Positions 57,330-64,000 of a stretch of 64,000 nucleotides of DNA are shown here, piece after piece. The notes under the pieces are model-generated. The model made no database searches. It was not told the DNA's origin and saw nothing but the letters and a program-made list of their open reading frames with translations. Where the stretch lies: contig OU015677.1 in NCBI GenBank assembly GCA_907165275.2, positions 4,402,001-4,466,000 on the forward strand, in the 5' to 3' direction. The first letter of the stretch is position 1. The number at the start of each line of letters is the position of its first letter. The DNA is from Zygaena filipendulae (Eukaryota > Arthropoda > Insecta > Lepidoptera > Zygaenidae). The position numbers and the translations under genes were made by a program.

Positions 57330-59620
57330 ATTAATGAGGCTATTATAGCATATTATTATATACATGAATTTATTTTATAAGCATTGTACTCATTGTTGGA
57401 GAACATCTATACTTATAATAAAACTGTAGAGAGGTCAATTCTGTACATTGAATATATATTCAAAATTAATATTGGAGGATGAATGGTGATCGATACTGAT
57501 TCCAAAAATGCAATCAGTAAAATTTATGTCTGTCCGTCTGTCTGTCTGTCTGTCTATTTGTCTGTCTGTATGTGCACGCAGGGTAAAAAAACTACTGAAG
57601 GGATTTTAACCAAACTTGGTACGATTGTAGTCCATACTCCTAGGCAGGTTATAGGCTATATATCATAAAGCTAAGACACATAGGAGCTGAGCAGTGACGA
57701 TAAATTTGAAGCAAGTCTGATGAAAATGCGCTTTCGAGCTCTTATCCTCGCATACGTTTACTCAATCACGCAAAAACGACTGAACGGATTTGTATGAAAT
57801 TTGGCATGCACGTTGTCAGGGGTACAGAGAAGGACATAGGGTACTTTTTATCCCGGAATTCCCGCGGGAACTCTGAAATTACCGCGGATGAAATCGCGGG
57901 GGACATAAATAAAATAAAAAGTTGAAATATTAAAAAAAACAGGCATGACATTGGTGGGAGGCGAAGAGTGTCGCTTTTTTATCATTCTGTATTCTTTGGT
58001 TAAAAGTGAAGTTAATATTTAATTTTAATGCATTTTTACAAAGTTGCACCTGCACTACATTGTATCTGCATCCGTGTGCAACATACACGCTCAATTATAA
58101 TGACAGGTTCAAACTGATGTCTAGTTTGACATTTGAAGCGGCGAAGTTCCAACTGACGCTACTGAGAATTGTACAGGGCCCCAAGTCAACTATTTCTGCT
58201 AATAAATATTACATTAATATACATTTTTGAAACTAGCTCTTATTCAACTATCCCACCATTTGCCATATCATCAGATCAGCTCGATGGTACCATCATATTT
58301 CAATGTCACCAAACTTATCATTACTTATGCCAATTTTCGTCTCAATTGGATACCAGCGAGTGGTTGAAAAATGGTTTGCGAAATTGGAGGATAAAGCTTG
58401 TATAGTCCTTGACGTCCGTTCAGTCCCGGATGCGTTACATAATGCATGCAAAAATGTAACGCATCGTATTTCTTCACTCTTTGTCACCTTACGGTTGTAA
58501 CGTATGACTATATCTCTGACACAACCCGCTCCTTTTTATGTTAATGGCAAATTAGGACACTAAAAAGCATTTAAATTCAACTTTTGGGAAATTTTGTTGA
58601 GATGTTCTACAAAGTTGATAGTTCATCTTGGACTAAGGAATAAGTTCACCTGTAAGTGGAGTTGTAAAAATTATAAGCCATTTCACTGAGTATTTACAGC
58701 TTTATAGCTAAGCGATATCCGCGTCGGTTTCAACAGCCCTTCACACGCATCCACCAAAAGCGTGAGTCATTGACGCGTGCATTGAGGTCGTTAGCGTGAT
58801 CGATCGAGCGACCGATCGCCCAACCTGTTCCATCCACAGTTCAACACACAGGTTCAAGTTCAACGGAAAGTGTTCTCATTTCGGTCTCGACACGGCGCTT
58901 CTTTGTTTTTTTTCTTCATGGATTTAGAGATTTGTTTTCAGCCAGCAGCGTTTTATTTGAATAATAAAGAGGTTGTTTAACGATTAGCGACGCAAGTTAC
59001 AATATGAATCGAGGTTATAGTTTGTTTTATGTGTGTAGGCAAAAAAAATATCACACGCATCACGTCTGCCAGTTAATTTGGGGGCGGACGCACTGGTCCC
59101 CTGAAATTAGCACCCTGTGCCCATTCGTCCCCTCAAATGTTTGAGGTTGCCACTGATCCCCTGATCTATAATTTATTTTAAAATCTTATTTCCTATTCAT
59201 TCTACTATTTCAAGTGAAGACAGACCTTAAGGGGTCTGAGTTTGCGAGTTTGAATGAAAACTCTAGCTCTACTGTGTGGTATGAAAACCGAGTTGTTTTT
59301 TGTGTTAACTCTCAATAACTATACAGTATTATATATAACATATTATATTTGCAAATATTATCCATCTTGAGGCGATTCAATGGACCTTAATCAAAAGCAA
59401 TAAATAATAATATAGTTACAATAGGTATATTAAATCGAATGGAGGAAAGAAGCGGACACAAGATCAAATTCCCACGTCAGGCTAGTGTTGTAAAAAAAAA
59501 ACAAAAGCAAAATGGCGTTCACCCTTCCCGCTCTCAATGCGGTGACTTTAGACTTTTTAATTTTAAAACGCACACAAGAACAAAAAGGGACCAGCCAGTT
59601 GACATTTCTACAATGTAAAC
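57330..59620. other. Gene-free stretch before cuticular gene 2
   Basis: A (TCTG)n tract at ~57532-57570 with AACTTGGTACGATTGTAG-type repeat sequence, and a reverse GCGG-core element (57760-57905, ending ATGAAATCGCGGGGGACA). Nothing else recognised. Confidence 0.55.
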
Positions 59621-59624
59621 GTAG

Positions 59625-59662
59625 TATATAAAACGGCATGTAGTAACATGAAGGCTATCAGT
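59625..59662 (+). promoter_or_regulatory. Core promoter of cuticular gene 2
   Basis: TATATAAAA at 59625-59633 and initiator TCAGT at 59658-59662, the same layout as gene 1; ATG ~22 nt after the initiator. Confidence 0.8.
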
Positions 59663-59681
59663 TGATATCGGGATTCGCAAG

Positions 59682-61861
59682 ATGAGACTATTGGTTAGTT
59701 TTGTGTTTTCTATTTTAATAATAATATAATAATAATCTCAGGGCCGCTAAAGTATTACGTAAGCACTAAAGGGGGACGGAGGGATCTTTGCTTTGCATAT
59801 TTTTGGTTATAGGGGTTGGTTTTGGATGGTGATTACGTCAGCAATATTAATTTACTTTTCGGATTTCATGAATTGGTAAAGAAACCAGAGCAGTTTCAAA
59901 AATATATGTAGGTACCAATGTTTACGTAAGCCTGGGGGAGGGGTGCGATCTTTGCTTACCTTTGTTGACGAGGGGTAAGGGGAAAAGTACAAAAAATCTG
60001 CTTACGTAATACTTAATCGAACGGCCCCTTTAATAACAATAACATGACACAGAAACTAAATTTTATGTATTATTTATTCATGGTTGCAAAGCTTTCGAAT
60101 AACTTAATAAATTTAGTATTAATATATATTAAGATATATTTAATTCAAAGGCATTTCTCTCCACAGATACTTTCCGCTACCGTGCTGGCTTTCGCCTCAG
60201 CAGCGCCATCTATTGGTCTACTCACACCCCCAGTACTGGTCCCAGGTGCCTTCGTCTTTCCGGCTGCCGTGGCGACCATCCCTTCAGGAGACATTCAAGC
60301 TGCATTCATCGACGCTAAAGTTCAAGCGGAAGACCAAGTTCGTCTTCTCGAGGACCAAGCCCGAGCTGCCGCAGACCAAGCCCGTCTCACAGCTGACCAA
60401 ACCCGCTTCCTCGCCGAGCAAGCACAAGAACAGCCCCAATTAAAAGCAAAGGCAACAAATGAGGTTTCAGGCGCCTTCGTTACACCTACTGATGTAGCAA
60501 CCATCTCTCCAGGGGACATTCAAGCAGCATTCATCGACGCTAAAGTTCAGGCGGAAAACCGTCTTCATCTTCTCGAGGACCAAGCCCGAGCTGCCGCAGA
60601 CCAAGCCCGTCTCACAGCTGACCAAACCCGCTTCCTCTCTGAGCAAGCACAAGAACAGCCCCAATTAAAAGCAAAGGCAACAAATGAGGTTTCAGGCGTC
60701 TTCGTTCCACCTAATGATGTAGCAACCATCTCTCCAGGGGACATTCAAGCAGCATTTATCGACGCTAAAGTTCAAGCGGAAAACCGTCTTCGTCTCATCG
60801 AAGACCAGGCCCGAGCTGCCGCAGACCAAGCCCGCCTTATAGCCGACCAAACCCGCTTCCTCGCTGAGCAAGCTAAAGAACAACCGCAACTAAAAGTTAA
60901 GGAAGCAAATGAAGTTTCGGGTGCCTTCGTTCTCCCTGCTGCCGTAGCAACCATCTCTCCAGGGGACATTCAAGCAGCATTCATCGACGCTAAAGTTCAA
61001 GCGGAAAACCGTCTTCGTCTCATCGAAGACCAGGCCCGAGCTGCCGCAGACCAAGCCCGCCTTATAGCCGACCAAACCCGCTTCCTCGCTGAACAAGCTA
61101 AAGAACAACCGCAACTAAACGTTAAGGAAGCAAATGAAGTTTCAGGTGCTTTCGTTCTCCCTGCTGCCGTAGCGACCATCTCTCCAGGAGACATTCAAGC
61201 AGCATTCATCGACGCTAAAGTTCAAGCAGAAGACAGAGTTCGTCTTATCGAGGATCAAGCCCGAGCTGCCGCAGACGAAGCCCGTCTTATCGCTGACCAA
61301 ACTCGCCTTCTCGCTGAGCAAGCTAATGAGCAAGCCAAACTTGAATTTAAGAAAGCAAATGAGAAAGTTGATGGGATCAATGAACATACCAACGAAAAGG
61401 CATTAGAAGCTTTCTTGTTTCTCGAAGAGCAGAAACGGCAAGTGGTAGAGGCTTGGAAGACAGTTGCAGCTCAAGTTAATGAAGCTATCGCAAAAGACCC
61501 TTCTATATCAGCTGAACCTATCACCATATCACCAAAGTTAACAGTCGACGCATTTTTATCTCCATTTCCAGGTTTGGCGTATTCATACAATACACCTGGA
61601 ATAGGTGCCCCTTTGGTTAAGAGTACAACTGATACCGAAACTTCTCCTGTGGAAAGAGAAACCAATAAAGTTGATGCACCTGATTCTTCAGAGAAAACTG
61701 AAGTCACAGTGAAAACAGCAAGTGTCACCGACGAATCGAAAGCACAAGAGACGATCGGTGTGAATACGGAAAGTTCAACAAAATGCAACCAATCAAAAAA
61801 TACTTTGTCAGAAGAAACTTCAAAACTGCACCAAACTGTGCCCGGATCAACGGATACATAG
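59682..61861 (+). CDS. Cuticular-type secreted protein with five 75-residue repeats, 2 exons
   Basis: Exon 1 is 59682-59693 (ATG AGA CTA TTG, donor GTTAGT); exon 2 is 60167-61861 (acceptor TCCACAG). 568 residues. MRLL + ILSATVLAFASAAPS is a signal peptide. Five tandem 75-residue units follow (225 bp; from ~60250 to ~61375), each with an ATISPGDIQAAFIDAKVQAE opening and a long Ala/Gln/Arg helix (LEDQARAAADQARLTADQ), likely coiled coil. The third and fourth units are nearly identical at DNA level. The C-terminal ~165 residues are Thr/Ser/Glu-rich with no repeat. It shares the SPGD module, signal and intron position with the gene at 47926, so the two are paralogues. Probable cuticle or epidermal matrix component; exact role unknown. 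Confidence 0.85.
59694..60166 (+). other. Intron 1 of cuticular gene 2
   Basis: 473 bp, GTTAGT...CTCCACAG. The upstream in-frame ATG at 60044 lies in this intron and should not be used as the start. Confidence 0.8.
60250..61375 (+). repeat. 225-bp coding tandem repeat (5 units)
   Basis: In-frame units with the landmark GGGGACATTCAAGCAGCATT (or close) near 60288, 60513, 60738, 60963 and 61188, exactly 225 bp apart. Units 3 and 4 differ at only a few positions. Confidence 0.95.
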
Positions 61862-61931
61862 AAAATATTCTCTAATACTAAAGTATTTAAACCTAAACTG
61901 TACATTGACCTTTAACTTTTACGTTTCAAAG

Positions 61932-61937
61932 AATAAA
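61932..61937 (+). terminator. Poly(A) signal of cuticular gene 2
   Basis: AATAAA ~70 nt after the stop; a second AATAAA lies at ~61964. Confidence 0.65.
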
Positions 61938-61969
61938 AGAAAATAATAATTATTCATTATCACAATAAA

Positions 61970-62882
61970 CGATGGTTCTAAGAAGTTATTTAACGTTTTT
62001 TTTTGTATTTATCATTAAATAGAAGGTCTAAAATTTAAAAATCAACTTTTGGGAAACTTGATAAAAAATGAAATTATTTATTTGAAATTACTATTGTTTT
62101 TTAAACTGATAGAATTTCATCTAGAAATTGTATTATGACATTGAACAGCAGTTACGACACAAAACAATTTAAACCTTAGTTCGCCAACAGAACAATATAA
62201 ACTTTATACACATACAGATAGAGTGGGAAATAAGTATTTTTAAGTTTTTCGTTTATAGTTTTAATTGGACATTTTAACACTTAGATGTGCCATGTGCCTA
62301 TTATGATTTTGAAATGTAACGTCAAGATGCTTGTTGTCACCCCTTGTCACACAATGTCACTCTTCGTCGGATGGTCCCTTAAGTATGTTGTTTTTCTTTC
62401 GGCTGATGAGATTTAGTTAAGCTCAGGGCAGTACAGTGACCACAGGAAAAAATAACATCTAAACAAGGACACAATATAATTAAATTAGATTTTAATTAAG
62501 TTCAAGTAAGGGGGTTACCCCTTGTCATAACTTGTTCCGATAATGATCAATGGTACAGTTTAAGCCCTCCGATTACAATGTTGGCATTTGAGGTGGATCG
62601 TTTTCGTAGGTATACGATTTTCAATATATAATTACCTAAATATTTTGTCGTACTAAACTATTATAAAAAAATATTTTTATTTTCGAAAATACTAAAACTA
62701 GTATAATCCGCTATTCTGTACATTGAATATTTTTAACAAAAACAGATAGGGTGATATCGCAAAAAAGTTGTAGTATTTTATTAATACTTACTAATATTAT
62801 AAATGCGAAAGTGAGTTTGTTTGTTTGTTAGGCTTTCACGACTAAACGATTCAACCGATCACCACGAAATTTTGCATATACA
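61970..62882. other. Gene-free stretch
   Basis: Unremarkable AT-rich DNA; a reverse GCGG-core fragment (62790-62880) lies directly before the CRE-MITE. Confidence 0.55.
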
Positions 62883-63196
62883 ATGGGGATATGGACTACT
62901 TTTGAAAATCAAAATTGTAATTAGTCCGTCAGTTAGTAAATAAAAAAACAATAGACACGTATTTTTTGCTTTTTCAAATAAATTAAAATATACAGAGATA
63001 GAGTGCATTAAAGTTTAGGGTGAGGGGGTCGTGACGTCACTAACCGCTAAAACCGCCATACAAACTGTCAGAATAGTGACGTCACGCGAAATTTCAACTC
63101 AATATATTACCGTTATTTTTTGATTACGTAAAAAAAGAAAAAATACGTGTCCAATATTTTTTATTAATCTACAAGACAAAAAAAAAATTAGTCATA
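62883..63196. mobile_element. CRE-MITE copy 13
   Basis: AATGGGGATATGGACTACTT at the left; both TGACGTCA octamers present; right end shortened (CTACAAGACAAAAAAAAAAT). Confidence 0.87.
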
Positions 63197-63344
63197 ATTG
63201 AATAATTTTTTTTTGTAAAAATTTTTTAAATTTTAATAGGCTATTGCCATTTATTGGCTATATAAATATTTAAATTTTAATAGGCTATTATTTTTGAAAA
63301 ATCCCGGATGCGTATTCCCCGGAATCACTCTACCTGTCCAATCT

Positions 63345-63715
63345 TTGCTTACATATACCCGGCGCCGACTCCGTGGGTGCTCCAGCACCCACGAGAGGTA
63401 AATAGTGGGTGCCGAGCACCCACGATTATGAATATCTAAAATAATTCTCTTTCTCATTTTTTAACTAAATCTAAATAATGTAGGTACCGAAATAATATAC
63501 GTAATACGCGCGCCTAGAAACAAACCTAGCCGCTCTCACGCACAGGTGCACATGTCAAACTGCTGTGTAATATAATAAATTATCTTTTCTAAATATCTTG
63601 TATTTTCTTGTGTCTATTAAATAACAAAAATACATATAAGTAGGCAGTAGCTAGGTATGTCATTAAAAAAGCTGGAGCACCTACGGCAATTTTAAAAATC
63701 GGCGCCCCTGCTTAT
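63345..63715. repeat. Repeat with GTGGGTGC/GCACCCAC palindromes
   Basis: CGTGGGTGCTCCAGCACCCA and GTGGGTGCCGAGCACCCACG are two near-perfect hairpins 14 bp apart; an inverted, diverged match (AGCTGGAGCACCTACGGCAA, GGCGCCCCTG) lies at ~63670-63710, so this may be a ~370-bp palindromic element. Class unknown. Confidence 0.45.
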
Positions 63716-64000
63716 TTATAATCATGAATTTTCGAGAGCTTGAATATATCCCTCGTTTCAAATTACATGTATTTACGTACCTCCTAGGCAGGGCATGCCC
63801 TTGCAGTTATTGCATTTAGGAATGATAAATGTTTAAACATTAAACTCGTTAAATTGTCAATTACCAGAAAAAAAATGTAAACTGGTTGACATTTTGCGAT
63901 ATTGTACCGTCTCGATTAACGTACCTAGAGCAAGGAATATGAAAACAATTTTACCACCATTGCAAAATATATCTAGACATATAAATAAAATTGAAGTGTC

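Noticed and set aside
60322..61387. Repeated antisense ORFs of 65-81 codons
   Set aside because: Shadows of the 225-bp coding repeat; they recur only because the repeat does.

Overview
ORGANISM. This is an AT-rich, intron-containing animal nuclear window. Two cuticular-protein genes with tiny first coding exons, arthropod TATA plus TCAGT promoters, and dense short interspersed repeats (a GCGG-core family ending near ATAATATTAGTA, many MITEs, tRNA-like SINE heads) point to a moth or butterfly (Lepidoptera).

LAYOUT. (1) 1.6-14.4 kb, minus strand: the 3' portion of a WDR7/Rabconnectin-3 beta (Rbcn-3B) orthologue. Fourteen coding exons with consistent splice sites and phases encode the last ~675 residues. 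The N-terminal half was not found. Introns are full of MITEs, minisatellites and a hAT-type non-autonomous element, and one coding exon has been tandemly duplicated with its splice sites. (2) 15.17-23.20 kb: a PIF/Harbinger DNA transposon with terminal inverted repeats, carrying a DDE transposase (plus) and a MADF-BESS protein (minus) whose exons interdigitate. Its transposase exon is split at 17084-22351 by a very young Ty3/Gypsy (CsRn1-like) LTR retrotransposon with apparently identical 217-bp LTRs, a -1 frameshift heptamer between gag and pol, and an extra small membrane-protein ORF. (3) 23.3-27.5 kb: a nearly intact APE-type LINE. ORF1 and ORF2 share one frame, separated by a single UAG in a CAA-CUA readthrough context, and ORF2 has no AUG ahead of its endonuclease domain. 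(4) 27.6-47.8 kb: no gene recognised; layered repeats and a 43-bp satellite with higher-order structure. (5) 47.86-48.97 kb and 59.62-61.94 kb, plus strand: two paralogous secreted cuticular-type proteins, the second with five 75-residue repeats; between them are MITEs, a decayed LINE 3' end and a set of nested palindromes. (6) 61.9-64 kb: repeats.

HOW IT FITS TOGETHER. The genes do not form a pathway. Rbcn-3B is a housekeeping regulator of V-ATPase. The two cuticle genes are a tandem paralogue pair with the same architecture. Most of the rest is mobile DNA inserting into other mobile DNA, giving a relative time order (Harbinger before Gypsy; several MITEs inside MITEs). The most notable items are the LINE readthrough arrangement, the accessory ORF of the young LTR element, the splice-competent exon duplication in WDR7, and a MITE family that carries paired CRE (TGACGTCA) octamers and lies next to a WDR7 splice acceptor and the WDR7 3' end.
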